60,661 nucleotides of DNA. Source: Streptomyces sp. D2-8 (GTDB taxonomy: Bacteria; Actinomycetota; Actinomycetes; Streptomycetales; Streptomycetaceae). The DNA is taken from the NCBI RefSeq assembly GCF_023184515.1, contig NZ_JAAHBP010000034.1, forward strand, positions 1 to 60,661. The letters are read 5' to 3'. The position numbers and the translations under genes were made by a program. Of this stretch, positions 7,243-16,234 are shown in pieces (within the stretch, counting starts at the first letter, position 1; every line of letters starts with the position of its first letter). The notes beneath the pieces were generated by a model that saw only the letters and a program-made list of their open reading frames with translations, had not been told where the DNA came from and did no database searches.

Positions 7243-9852
7243 TCAGGACAGGATCTCGACGTACCCGTCAGTTCCGTGCACCCGGATCCGCTGGCCGTCC
7301 CGGATCAGCCGGGTCGCCTGCTCCACGCCCACGACGGCCGGCAAGCCGTACTCGCGTGCGATCACTGCTCCATGGGTCATCAGGCCGCCCACCTCTGTCA
7401 CCAGGCCGGCGATTCCGACGAAGAGGGGTGACCAACTGGGGTCCGTGTAGGCCGTGACCAGGATGTCGCCCGCCTCGAGATCGGCTTGCGCCATGTCAAG
7501 GATGACGCGGGCCCGTCCCTCGATGGTCCCGCCCGACACCGGCAGGCCGATCAGGGCACCGGCCGGCACGTCGTCGCGTCGGTACGCCCCGTTGATGGTC
7601 TCGCCGTCCGATGTGAGTACGCGGGGCGGCGTGAGCGCGTGGTACGACCGGAACGCGTCCTTGCGCTGCTGGATGAGGCGGTCGTCCACCTGGTTCGAGC
7701 GGACGACGTCGTGGAGTTCCTGGAACGTGAGGGAGAAGATGTCCTCCTTCTCGGAAAGCACGCCGGCCTGCACGAGTCGCTCGGCCTCCCTGAGCAAGGC
7801 CTGCTTGTAGACGAAGTAGCGGCAGACGATGTCGTACTTCGGGTACTCCCGGTACCCGATGAAGGTGCGGACCCGGTCGATCATCCGCTTGGTCTCGTCG
7901 GCTTTGCTCTCCCCGTCCGGCAGCGCCCGCAGGCGGGCCAGCACGTCCTGTTCCTTCTTCAGCGCCTCCCGCCGGCCTTGCTCGAAGCGCTGCTCGGCGG
8001 CGCCCGGTCCGAAGTTCCTGACGTTGTCGAGGATCGCCGGCACGAGCGTGCTGGGGCGCTCGCGCCAACGAGGCCTCGTGATGTCGATCTCGCCGGCGCA
8101 GCGCATGCCGTACCGGTCGAGGTAGGCCTCGATGGCGTCGCGCGCTTCGGTCCCGCCCGCCGGCTTCGGCAGCTCGTCCAGGAAGCTATCGTCCTCGACG
8201 CCGCGCAGGAACGCCACCACCTCCGGATGGGGACGGATCACGTCCGCGACGTCGAGCAGCGCCAGTCCCATCTCCGACGTGACGTTGCCGGGGGCGGACA
8301 GCGTGAGCGTGTCCGCCGCGTTCTTCTCGCCCAGCCATTCGTGCAGCTTGTCGTTGAGCCACCACGTGGCCTCCATCCCCGCCATGATCGCCTGGTGGCT
8401 CAGCGGATCGGCGAGGACTCGCTTGTGCTCGTCGAAGGCCTCCAGCAGGAAGTCGAACAGCGCCGGTCCGCTCTTCGTACCGATGTCGCGCCGTAGGGCG
8501 GCGACGGATGTCCGGCTGCGCTCGATCAGCTTGGCGACGATGGCCGGATCGGTCTCGATCGGGGCGGGTGCGCTGCCGGAGACGGGCTCCGCAGGGGCCC
8601 CGCCGGGGCCCGTGTCCGGGGGTGCCGGGACGAAGTCGTCGCGGTCGAGGACGGTTTCCAGAGCGTCCCTGGTCAGCGGGTCGCCTCTCCCGATGAGGTC
8701 CAGGAGGCCGGCGCTGCTCGCGGGCGAGGACAGGGCCCGGGTGGCGTCGACGAACAGCCTTCCGCCGGCCGCGCGCATCGGTGCCATGGCCGTCAGTTGC
8801 CACATGGAGAGCCCCAGCGGCTTCATGGGGTCGGTCATCATCTGCTGATGGCCGACGGAGACGTAGACGTGGTTCTCCTGATCGCCGGTCTCCGGGACGG
8901 GGAACAGCGTCGTGATCGGCCGGCTCTGGACGATCTGGAATCCATCGTCGACCAGGCACCATTCGATGTCCTGAGGGCGGCCGAAGTGCTCTTCGATCCG
9001 CCGCCCGCACTCCACGAGACGCACGACCTGCCCATCGGTCAGGGCCGGTTGCTCCTGCCGCGGCGATTCGATCGCCACCTCCTGCGTGCCTCCGGAAGAC
9101 AGGGCGTGAACCGCACGCTGTTTGGCGGAGATCGTCCTGGCGACGACTTCGCCGTGTCGCACCTTGAAGACGTCCGGGTTGACCAGGCCGGAGACCAGGG
9201 CCTCGCCCAGGCCGAAGCCGGCGTCGACGGTGGCGACCTTCCGGTTGCCCGTGACGGGGTCGGCCGTGAACAGGATGCCGGCCGCATGCGAGAAGACCAT
9301 CTGCTGCACGACCACGGCCATGTGGACGGTGCGGTGGTCGATGTCGTTCCGCCGGCGGTAGGTCACGGCCCGCTCGGTGAACAGCGAGGCCCAGCACCGG
9401 CTGACGTGCTGGAGGATCGCCGTCGTCCCCACCACGTTCAGATACGTGTCCTGCTGGCCGGCGAAGGAGGCCGTCGGCAGGTCCTCCGCCGTCGCGCTGG
9501 AACGGACGGCGTAGGCGGTTTGCTCGCCGAGCCGGGCGAGCGCGCGGGTGATCGCGTCCGCGAGATCGCCCGGGATGGCGATGCCTTCGATGGTCCGGCG
9601 AATCCGCGCGCTGAGCGTGCGGATCGCCTCCCGGTCGTCGTCGCCCAGTCGCGACAGCTGGTCCAGCAGATCATCGATCGACGGCGCCTCCGCCATGATC
9701 CGCCGGAAGGCGTCCGTGGTCACGCAGAAGCCCCCCGGTACGCGGATGCCGTCGATCCGCGACAGCGCGCCCAGGTGCGCGCCCTTGCCGCCGACGACCG
9801 CCACCTGCGTCTCGTCGACCTCTCGAAGATCCAGCACGTACGGCTCGATCAT
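7243..9852 (-). CDS. rph: Rifamycin-inactivating phosphotransferase
   Basis: 869 aa, matching the roughly 865-870 aa of rifampin phosphotransferases (PEP-synthase relatives). Domains in order: ATP-binding (1 to about 310, including YAVRSSATAEDLPTASFAGQ and GILFTADPVTGN), rifamycin-binding (about 320-760), and a swivelling His domain near the C-terminus. The phosphate-carrying histidine is H827 in GGLMTHGAVIAREYG, equivalent to His825 of the Listeria enzyme. The family moves the ATP beta-phosphate onto the C21 hydroxyl of rifamycins, destroying their binding to RNA polymerase. Start at 9852 is fixed by GGAGGTGTCACG upstream. The 19-bp rifamycin-associated element lies 153 bp upstream, so induction by rifamycins is expected. 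Confidence 0.95.
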   Translation of the reverse strand: MIEPYVLDLREVDETQVAVVGGKGAHLGALSRIDGIRVPGGFCVTTDAFRRIMAEAPSIDDLLDQLSRLGDDDREAIRTLSARIRRTIEGIAIPGDLADAITRALARLGEQTAYAVRSSATAEDLPTASFAGQQDTYLNVVGTTAILQHVSRCWASLFTERAVTYRRRNDIDHRTVHMAVVVQQMVFSHAAGILFTADPVTGNRKVATVDAGFGLGEALVSGLVNPDVFKVRHGEVVARTISAKQRAVHALSSGGTQEVAIESPRQEQPALTDGQVVRLVECGRRIEEHFGRPQDIEWCLVDDGFQIVQSRPITTLFPVPETGDQENHVYVSVGHQQMMTDPMKPLGLSMWQLTAMAPMRAAGGRLFVDATRALSSPASSAGLLDLIGRGDPLTRDALETVLDRDDFVPAPPDTGPGGAPAEPVSGSAPAPIETDPAIVAKLIERSRTSVAALRRDIGTKSGPALFDFLLEAFDEHKRVLADPLSHQAIMAGMEATWWLNDKLHEWLGEKNAADTLTLSAPGNVTSEMGLALLDVADVIRPHPEVVAFLRGVEDDSFLDELPKPAGGTEARDAIEAYLDRYGMRCAGEIDITRPRWRERPSTLVPAILDNVRNFGPGAAEQRFEQGRREALKKEQDVLARLRALPDGESKADETKRMIDRVRTFIGYREYPKYDIVCRYFVYKQALLREAERLVQAGVLSEKEDIFSLTFQELHDVVRSNQVDDRLIQQRKDAFRSYHALTPPRVLTSDGETINGAYRRDDVPAGALIGLPVSGGTIEGRARVILDMAQADLEAGDILVTAYTDPSWSPLFVGIAGLVTEVGGLMTHGAVIAREYGLPAVVGVEQATRLIRDGQRIRVHGTDGYVEILS

Positions 9853-10004
9853 CGTGACACCTCCGAGGCAGCCGTGCTCCGTCGCACCGCACTGGCCGGT
9901 CGGATGACCAGCGCCTGAGAGCACGTCCTCATCTCCAACACACGCACCTCGTGTCCCCGTTTCCGCAGGTTGTGGCTTTGGCCGCCGATTCTGCGCCGTG
10001 ACCC

Positions 10005-10023
10005 GGGCCTTGCCGCAAGCCCC
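10005..10023 (-). promoter_or_regulatory. Rifamycin-associated element (RAE)
   Basis: On the minus strand this reads GGGGCTTGCGGCAAGGCCC, identical to the 19-bp imperfect inverted repeat known upstream of actinobacterial rifamycin-resistance genes (rph, helR, arr, rox). It is required for drug-induced expression in those systems. Here it precedes rph, in the correct orientation and at a promoter-like distance. Confidence 0.92.
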
Positions 10024-10042
10024 CCAGTGCGCTATACCTTGG

Positions 10043-10072
10043 GAGAGGCAAGGAGAGATCTCCTTGCCTCTC
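10043..10072. terminator. 12-bp-stem hairpin between msrA and rph
   Basis: GAGAGGCAAGGA/TCCTTGCCTCTC, perfect 12-bp arms with the 6-nt loop GAGATC. On the plus strand it is followed by GTCTTTCC, the nearest thing to a U-tract. It could insulate rph from msrA readthrough on the minus strand, or end an old plus-strand transcript. It sits 20 bp from the RAE, so a regulatory role is also possible. Confidence 0.6.
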
Positions 10073-10194
10073 GTCTTTCCTCGGGCGCCCTCCGGAAGAG
10101 ATCGGCCTCCAACGATCGCTGTTGCGCTGCCGCCGACGTCGGCCGTGTATCGAGGAGTCACAGACGTGGTGGGTGAAGACCGGGCCCGGTAGCC

Positions 10195-10374
10195 CCGAAC
10201 GGTGCCGGCAAGTGCACGCTGCTCAAACCGATCGCCCGTGAACTCGAGCCCGGTACCGGCTCGTTGTCGGTCGATGGGACGCTGGGCCACCTCCCGCGGA
10301 GCCTCCCCCTGACCGGCGACCTCACCGTCGCTGGAGAGCGCGCTCAACTCGGGATCGTGGGCGCCGGGAGATGA
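10195..10374 (+). pseudogene. ABC-F type ATPase relic
   Basis: 59 codons in one frame read through a Walker A motif (PNGAGKCTLLKPIA) into the following strand-turn segment typical of ABC-F proteins (LEPGTGSLSVDGTLGHLPR) and end in TGA. The frame has an in-frame stop ten codons upstream and no start, and the fragment ends before the signature and Walker B motifs. The usual Walker A serine is Cys. ABC-F proteins often protect ribosomes against antibiotics; this copy cannot function. Confidence 0.72.
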
Positions 10375-10530
10375 CCCGGTGCTGAGCCGGGGTTGCGCTC
10401 ACCCTTTGCCGGGCCTGGCACCACTTGAAGCGGTGACGATGCTCCGGCGGAACGCATGGGCTCGGCACCGGAAGGAGCAGAAACGACGCGTGGCCGGGGA
10501 GGGCAGCGCCCTCCCCGGCCACGTCGGTGT

Positions 10531-11046
10531 TCAGGACGGGCCGCGCCTGGGCAACCGCCAGTTCGGGCGCGGGAAGTGGCAGGTGTAGCCGTCCGGGTAG
10601 CGCTGGAGGTAGTCCTGGTGCTCCGGCTCGGCCTCCCAGAACGCGCCCGCCGGCAGGACCTCGGTCACCACCGGGCCCGGCCACAGCCCGGACGCCTCGA
10701 CATCGGCGACGGTGTCCTGCGCGACGCGCCGCTGCTCGTCGTCGAGGTAGAAGATGGCGGAGCGGTAGCTCAGGCCGATGTCGTTGCCCTGCCGGTCCCT
10801 CGTGGTCGGGTCGTGGATCTGGAAGAAGTACTCCAGGATCGCGCGGTAGTCGGTAGCGGTCGGATCGAACACGACCTCGATCGACTCCGCGTGCTTTCCG
10901 TGATCACGGTAGGTGGGGTGCGGCTTGTCGTGGTCGCCGCTGTAGCCGACCCGGGTGCGAAGCACTCCGGGAAGCGACCGGATCAGCTCCTGCATGCCCC
11001 AGAAGCAGCCACCCGCCAGCAACGCCCTCTCCTCGGCATCACTCAT
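10531..11046 (-). CDS. msrA: Peptide-methionine (S)-S-oxide reductase MsrA
   Basis: 171 aa, normal length. The MsrA active-site motif GGCFWG is near the N-terminus (C14 nucleophile), followed by RVGYSGD and YRDHGKHAESIEVVFDP, all diagnostic. It reduces methionine-S-sulfoxide in proteins in the cytoplasm using thioredoxin. Internal Cys are few, and C156 in GYTCHFPRPNW near the C-terminus is the likely resolving cysteine. Start at 11046 follows GGAAAGGTGAT. It appears to be a single-gene unit. Confidence 0.95.
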   Translation of the reverse strand: MSDAEERALLAGGCFWGMQELIRSLPGVLRTRVGYSGDHDKPHPTYRDHGKHAESIEVVFDPTATDYRAILEYFFQIHDPTTRDRQGNDIGLSYRSAIFYLDDEQRRVAQDTVADVEASGLWPGPVVTEVLPAGAFWEAEPEHQDYLQRYPDGYTCHFPRPNWRLPRRGPS

Positions 11047-11141
11047 GGCGCATCACCTTTCCTGCCCGTTTCCGTCCACACGAGACCAGCCTCGCACACA
11101 TGCCCTTCGCATGCAGTCACCATCTTGACAGGTGACGAGGC

Positions 11142-11252
11142 GCGAGCATCGGGACCATCGCCACCGAGGCGGGCGTGGACCGGCGCACCGTCTACCCGCG
11201 CTTCGCCACGGACGCGGTCGACACCTTGCCGCGCGACCCCGGAACACCCTGA
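11142..11252 (+). pseudogene. TetR-type helix-turn-helix relic
   Basis: 36 codons: ASIGTIATEAGVDRRTVYPRFA matches the recognition-helix part of TetR-family HTH domains (consensus ...IAxxAGVxxxTxYxxF), then runs into a stop at 11250-11252. There is no start codon, no helix 1 and no ligand domain. Confidence 0.6.
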
Positions 11253-11566
11253 CGGGCCCCTCTCGGCGACGTAGGCCGGAAACCGGCGAATGGCCGATAA
11301 TCCCGGGGCGATCACGGCCGCGGGAGAAGCCCACCGGATCCGATACGCGCCAATGTCATCTCCGCGCGCCGTGGAAGCGGCCGGCACCGGCCGTCCCGCA
11401 CAGCCGCCGCGACAGGGCTTGGCTGCCTGGGCGAATGCAACTCCCGCCGCACCTCCACATTTTCGACACACCTCGATCACGTCATGAACACTTCCAGCCG
11501 AGTGGCGAGCAGCCCCTTCCCCGTGCGGCAGACGCTACGCCCAGCCCCTGCCTAGCCTCCCAGGCC
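11253..11566. other. Intergenic stretch upstream of secreted protein
   Basis: No gene supported; it should contain the promoter for the gene at 11567. Low-complexity GC-rich frames here have no domains. Confidence 0.4.
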
Positions 11567-12094
11567 ATGCGATCACCTCTGATGAGACGTTTCGGCCTCG
11601 GTGCCGTCCTCGCCCTCGCTCTCGCCGTATTCGGCCTGGCTCCCAGTGCGAGCGCGGCCGACCCGGCGCCGGCGGAGCTGACCTTCGCCACCGACGCCGC
11701 CACCACCACGCCCGGCGGCTCGGTCAAGCTGTCGATGACCCTCACCAACAACAACACCTACGACGTCTGGTTCGCGTACCAGACGATCGAGCCGACGTGG
11801 CTGACCACACAGCGCCCCGACCTCAAGTACAGCTTCAGCGAGTGCAGCCTGACCACCACGAACGGCCCCGCCCCCTGCTCCGGGACCGGCCCGGCCAACC
11901 TCGGCGGCAACTACGGCGCCACCATCCCGCCCGGCCAGAGCCGTACGGTCACCCTGACTCTGGACGTCGCCGCCGACTCCGGCTGCAACGGCAACATCGG
12001 CTTCTACTCGTACTTCTACGCCGAGTTCAGCGACTCCACGAACGTCAGCGGCGGCCCGGTCTACACGCCCGTGACGCGAGTGCTCTGCTCCTGA
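11567..12094 (+). CDS. Secreted protein of unknown function, beta-rich
   Basis: 175 aa with a signal peptide cleaved near PSASAADP (about residue 31). The mature part resembles one bacterial Ig-like or DUF11-type sandwich: alternating strands (GGSVKLSMTLTNNNTYDVWF, IPPGQSRTVTLTLDV) and four Cys that could form two disulfides. I do not recognise a family function. Start is ATG 11567 (MRSPLMRRFG); ATG 11582 is an alternative. It is followed 80 bp later by a strong terminator, so it is separate from the exopolysaccharide operon downstream. Confidence 0.7.
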   Translation: MRSPLMRRFGLGAVLALALAVFGLAPSASAADPAPAELTFATDAATTTPGGSVKLSMTLTNNNTYDVWFAYQTIEPTWLTTQRPDLKYSFSECSLTTTNGPAPCSGTGPANLGGNYGATIPPGQSRTVTLTLDVAADSGCNGNIGFYSYFYAEFSDSTNVSGGPVYTPVTRVLCS

Positions 12095-12176
12095 CACTCC
12101 GTCCGGAGCCCGGCGGCCGTGACCTGAAAGCCTCCACACCCAGGCACCCGACCCGGTCTGGACCACTGGCACCCCG

Positions 12177-12203
12177 ACCGGCGGGCCCCACCGGCCCGCC
12201 GGT
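12177..12203 (+). terminator. Hairpin terminator upstream of EPS operon
   Basis: Perfect 11-bp stem ACCGGCGGGCC/GGCCCGCCGGT with a 5-nt loop, 83 nt after the stop of the secreted-protein gene. Confidence 0.75.
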
Positions 12204-12325
12204 GCGCCACGCAGGGCCCGGACCAGCACCCCGGGCCCTCGCGCCCACCGGGTCCGGCCTCGCCCGGCAGCCGGGAACGGCTCATTTCGCTTCGAATACA
12301 CCCCGTTCGACACCTGCACTTTTCC

Positions 12326-12345
12326 GTCATGTTCCGCAACATGAC
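12326..12345. promoter_or_regulatory. 20-bp inverted repeat upstream of EPS operon
   Basis: GTCATGTTCCGCAACATGAC: 8-bp perfect arms around CCGC, about 150 bp upstream of the first operon gene in an AT-richer patch. The geometry fits a dimeric repressor operator. Confidence 0.5.
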
Positions 12346-12492
12346 CGCGAAATCTCCACACAGACCTCACTATGTGACGCGAACGGATGCGTGACGAACT
12401 GGCTTCTGAGGGGGACGCCGGCGGCACGCAAGGGGGTGCGTCCGCTCCACGGGAGCCGTGCTCACCCCTGCCCGGGGAGGGGACCTCACCGC

Positions 12493-14619
12493 ATGAAGCG
12501 GACCTTACGCACCACCGTGCTCACGGTGGGCGCGCTCATCGCCGCACTGGGCCTGCCGGCCGGCGCGGCCCACGCCGACACCACGCCCCGTATCGACCTG
12601 CGGGTGCTGGTGGTGAGCGACGGCGGCCCGTCCACGGACGCGATAGCCGCCGAACTGGCCGCGGCCGGCACGCCGTACACCCGGATCGACCTCACCCAGT
12701 CCGACCGGACCGTGATCGATGCCGACTTCCTCGCGGACACCGACGACGGCCGGCCGCGCGCCAGGTTCCAGGCCGTCGTGCTGCCCAACGACAACCCGTT
12801 CCCGGCCGGCTCCGCCGAGATGGCGGCGCTCGCGGCGTACGAGCAGACGTACGACGTTCCCCAGGTCGACGCCTACACCTACGCGCGTCCCGAAGCCGGT
12901 CTGCAGTACCCGATCTACGGGGGCTACTCCGGCAGCATCGACGGCAAGCGGGCGGAGGTGACCGCCGCGGGCAAGGCGGGGCCCTTCGGCTACCTCGACG
13001 GGGCGGTGCCCTTCGAGGACAACGACGCGGCTGTCGGCGAGAGTTACGCCTACCTGTCGAAGCCCGTGGCGGGGGCCGACTTCACCCCGTACGTCGAGGC
13101 GGCGATACCCGGGCAGTCGGCCAAGGGCACGCTGGTGGGCGAGTACCGGCACGACGGGCGGCGCGAGCTGGTCGTCACCTTCGTCTACAACCAGTACCAG
13201 CAGCAGTTCCGGCTCCTGGCCCGCGGCATCGTGGAGTGGATGACCGGCGGTGTGCACCTGGGCGCCTCACGGAACTACTTCTCCGTCCACGTGGACGACG
13301 TGTTCGCCGCCGACGACCGCTGGAACAGCCAGCTCAACTGCACGCCCGGCGACGTCGACTGCACGGACCCCAACGCGACGCCCGACCCGATCCGGATGAC
13401 GCCCGGCGACGTCGACCACGCCGTCGACTGGCAGAACAGCAGAGACTTCACCCTCGACTTCGCCTACAACGGCGCCGGCAGCGTCGATCAGCGCGAGGAC
13501 AACAACGGCGCCGACCCGCTCGCCGACCGGCTGATCGCACGGCGGGGCGAGTTCCGGTGGATCAACCACACCTACTCGCACCCCTTCCTCGGCTGTGTGC
13601 AGGACACCACCGTGGTGCCCTGGAAGTGCGCGACCAACGCCGACGGCAGCACCCGGTGGATGAGCCGCAACGACATCTCCGACGAGATCGCCACCAACCG
13701 GGTCTGGGGCCAGAGCGCCGGACTGCCGCTGGTGAACAGCGAGTTGGTCACCGGCGAGCACTCGGGCATGAAGGTGCTGCCGCAGCAGCCCGAGGACAAC
13801 CCCAACCTGGCGCTCGCCCTCGACGACAACGACATCGGCTGGCTGGGCTCCGACAACTCCCGTGAGCCCGACCAGCGTCAGGTCGGTCCGGCCACGACCG
13901 TGCCCCGCTACCCGATGAACGTCTTCTACAACGCCGGCCGGGCGGCCGAGCAGGTCGACGAGTACAACTGGATCTACACCAGCCGCGCCCAGGGCGGCAG
14001 CGGCATCTGCGAGGACAACCCGGCCACCACCACCTGCCTGGCGGCGCCCCTGGACGCCGCCACCGGCTACGCCGACCACATCGTGCCGCTGGAGACGCGG
14101 ATCGCCCTCGGGCACGTCCTGTCCAACGACCCCAAGCCGCACTTCATCCACCAATCGAACCTGGCCGAGGACCGCATCGCCTACCCCGTACTCAACGGCG
14201 TCCTGGATGACTACGCGGCGCTGTTCGCCGAGGACACCCCCGTGGTGAACCCGCGGATGCGGGACATCGGCGCCGAACTGCAGCGGCGGGCCGACTGGCA
14301 GACCGCACTCCGGGCCGGTGAGATCACCGCCTACCGCATCGGCGACACGGTGACCGTCGACGCGCCGGACGGGCTGGCGGTCACCGCGACCCTGCCCACC
14401 GGCACCACGCTGGGCGGCACCGCGTTCGGCGAGGCGTACGCGGGGGCGGTGTCCGGCTGGACGCCCTCCACGGGTACACCGCTCGCTCTCACCCTCCCGG
14501 CATCCGCCGCGGCCCCGGCCGCCGACGCCGCCGAACCCGCCCCGGCCACCGGCCCCGCACCACGGACCCGTGTCCCCGCGGGTGTCACCGACCCGGTGGG
14601 CCACACCGCAGACGGCTGA
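12493..14619 (+). CDS. Agd3-like secreted polysaccharide deacetylase (CE18-type)
   Basis: 708 aa; signal peptide to about residue 29 (GAAHA/DT). Residues about 30-250 form an N-terminal region like that of fungal Agd3 (carbohydrate-binding type), followed by a deacetylase domain. Its metal-site motifs are VHVDDVF (D268/D269) and NHTYSH (H359, H363), the D-H-H arrangement of CE4-fold enzymes. Aspergillus Agd3 partially deacetylates galactosaminogalactan, giving a cationic adhesive polymer. The last 70 or so residues are Ala/Pro-rich. Start follows a GGGGAGGGGACC box. First gene of an eight-gene operon with a GT4 and two aminosugar-polymer hydrolases, which supports the role. No membrane anchor is seen, so it is extracellular. 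Confidence 0.8.
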   Translation: MKRTLRTTVLTVGALIAALGLPAGAAHADTTPRIDLRVLVVSDGGPSTDAIAAELAAAGTPYTRIDLTQSDRTVIDADFLADTDDGRPRARFQAVVLPNDNPFPAGSAEMAALAAYEQTYDVPQVDAYTYARPEAGLQYPIYGGYSGSIDGKRAEVTAAGKAGPFGYLDGAVPFEDNDAAVGESYAYLSKPVAGADFTPYVEAAIPGQSAKGTLVGEYRHDGRRELVVTFVYNQYQQQFRLLARGIVEWMTGGVHLGASRNYFSVHVDDVFAADDRWNSQLNCTPGDVDCTDPNATPDPIRMTPGDVDHAVDWQNSRDFTLDFAYNGAGSVDQREDNNGADPLADRLIARRGEFRWINHTYSHPFLGCVQDTTVVPWKCATNADGSTRWMSRNDISDEIATNRVWGQSAGLPLVNSELVTGEHSGMKVLPQQPEDNPNLALALDDNDIGWLGSDNSREPDQRQVGPATTVPRYPMNVFYNAGRAAEQVDEYNWIYTSRAQGGSGICEDNPATTTCLAAPLDAATGYADHIVPLETRIALGHVLSNDPKPHFIHQSNLAEDRIAYPVLNGVLDDYAALFAEDTPVVNPRMRDIGAELQRRADWQTALRAGEITAYRIGDTVTVDAPDGLAVTATLPTGTTLGGTAFGEAYAGAVSGWTPSTGTPLALTLPASAAAPAADAAEPAPATGPAPRTRVPAGVTDPVGHTADG

Positions 14620-14716
14620 ACGGCGCACCCGCCCAAGACCGACCGAAGGTCCTGGCCGCCTCGGGGCGGCCAGGACCGGCCCGAACCACCCCACACCTCG
14701 GCCGTGGAGCACATCG

Positions 14717-16234
14717 ATGCCCGTTCCCCAGGGCGCGCGACGTACCGGAGCGACGCGCGTCACCCTGCTCACCGAAGGTACCTACCCGCACAGCCACGGC
14801 GGCGTCAGCGTCTGGTGCGACCAACTCGTCCAGGGCATGCCCGACCTCGCCTTCGACGTGATCGCCGTCACCGGCACCGGACGTGAGCCGGTCGTCTGGG
14901 ACCTGCCCGCGCACGTCTCGAGCGTGCTGTCCGTCCCCATGTGGGGCGCCCCGCCCGAGGGCCGCCCGCCCCGGGGCCGGTCCCGCAACCAACTCACCAC
15001 CGCCTACGAGCGGTTCCTGACCGCGCTGCTCGACCCGCGCGCCGAGGAGGGGTTCGCGCCCGCCCTGTACGCGCTGGCACGGGCCGCGTCGGACGGGACG
15101 CTGAGCCCTTTCCTGCGCGCGGACCGGGCGATCGCGATCCTCACCGCGCTGTGGAACCGCCCCGGTCTCGCCGTGCGCGAGGCACAGCCGACCCTGCACG
15201 ACGCGCTCACCGCGACCGCCCTGCTGGAGCACGCGCTGCGCCCACTGGCCGCCCCGGCCCCAAAGAGCGGGGTCGCCCACGCGGTGAGCGGCGGCGTCGC
15301 CGTCCTGCCGGGCCTCGCCGCTCTCGAACACCACGGTGTCCCCCTGCTGTTGACGGAGCACGGGGTCTACCTGCGGGAGCGCTACCTCGGCTATCGCACC
15401 GCGCCGTACCGCTGGCCGGTGAAGGCGGTGGTCCTCGGGTTCTTCCGGCTGCTCGCGCAGGAGAGCTACCGGCGGGCCGCGCTGATCACACCGGGCAACC
15501 GTTACAACCGGCTGTGGGAGGAGGAGGGCGGCGCCGACCCGGAGTCGATCCGCACGGTCTACAACGGCGTCGACCCCGCCACGTTCCCGGCGGCCGGGCC
15601 CGAACCGGACGCGCCCACCCTCAGCTGGGCGGGCCGGGTCGACCCCATCAAGGACCTGGAGACTCTCATCCGGGCCTTCGCCCTCGTCCGCGCCCGGCTC
15701 CCGCACGCGCGGCTGCGGTTGTTCGGCGGGACGCCACGGGGCGGAGAGGCCTACCGGGACCGCTGTGAGGCCCTGGCCGCCGAGCTCGGGCACGCCGACG
15801 CCGTCACGTTCGAAGGGCGCGTCGACGACATCAAGGACGCCTACGCCGCCGGAAACGTCGTGATGCTCTCCAGCATCAGCGAAGGCTTCCCCTTCACCCT
15901 GATCGAGGCCATGTCCTGCGGTCGGGCGACGGTGTCCACCGACGTGGGCGGTGTACGCGAGGCCGTCGGTGACACCGGGCTCGTGGTTCCTCCGCGCGAT
16001 CCGGAGGCGATGGCCGCGGCCGCGCTGGAGCTGCTGGGCGATCCCGGGCGGCGCAGGGCGATGGGCGAGGCGGCCCGGCTGCGGGTCATCGAGCAGTTCA
16101 CCCTCCGGCAGACCATCGACACGTTTCGGTCCGTCTATCTGGAACTGGCCCACCCGAAACAGGAGTTGACGGTCATGCCCCCGGTCAGGATGTCCGCCCC
16201 GGCCGTCCGCGGCACCGGAAGCCTCGCCCTGTGA
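14717..16234 (+). CDS. PelF-like GT4 glycosyltransferase
   Basis: 505 aa, cytoplasmic, no signal peptide. The N-terminal part opens with LLTEGTYPHSHGGVSVWCDQL, the DUF3492-type start of PelF, and carries a TEHGVYLRER segment. The C-terminal GT-B donor domain has SWAGRVDPIKDLETLI and the retaining-GT4 motif EGFPFTLIE (E389-x7-E397). PelF of Pseudomonas uses UDP-GalNAc to build Pel, an aminosugar polymer. Start ATG 14717 has GGAG 7 nt upstream. It lies 97 nt after the deacetylase gene and overlaps the membrane-protein gene by a GTGA. Likely the polymerising enzyme of this locus; the donor sugar here is not proven. Confidence 0.82.
   Translation: MPVPQGARRTGATRVTLLTEGTYPHSHGGVSVWCDQLVQGMPDLAFDVIAVTGTGREPVVWDLPAHVSSVLSVPMWGAPPEGRPPRGRSRNQLTTAYERFLTALLDPRAEEGFAPALYALARAASDGTLSPFLRADRAIAILTALWNRPGLAVREAQPTLHDALTATALLEHALRPLAAPAPKSGVAHAVSGGVAVLPGLAALEHHGVPLLLTEHGVYLRERYLGYRTAPYRWPVKAVVLGFFRLLAQESYRRAALITPGNRYNRLWEEEGGADPESIRTVYNGVDPATFPAAGPEPDAPTLSWAGRVDPIKDLETLIRAFALVRARLPHARLRLFGGTPRGGEAYRDRCEALAAELGHADAVTFEGRVDDIKDAYAAGNVVMLSSISEGFPFTLIEAMSCGRATVSTDVGGVREAVGDTGLVVPPRDPEAMAAAALELLGDPGRRRAMGEAARLRVIEQFTLRQTIDTFRSVYLELAHPKQELTVMPPVRMSAPAVRGTGSLAL

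Larger units (their letters stand above)
9853..10194. other. Leader and promoter region of rph
   Basis: Holds the rph 5' leader, the rifamycin-associated element and a 12-bp-stem hairpin (listed separately). No coding sequence is supported. Confidence 0.6.
12095..12492. other. Terminator and operon promoter region
   Basis: Contains the terminator at 12177-12203, a long inverted repeat at 12326-12345 and the leader of the exopolysaccharide operon. No coding sequence is supported. Confidence 0.6.

Noticed and set aside
14585..16153. Very long antisense open frames opposite the GT4 gene
   Set aside because: Typical antisense shadow of GC-rich third-position bias; no domains or ribosome-binding site.
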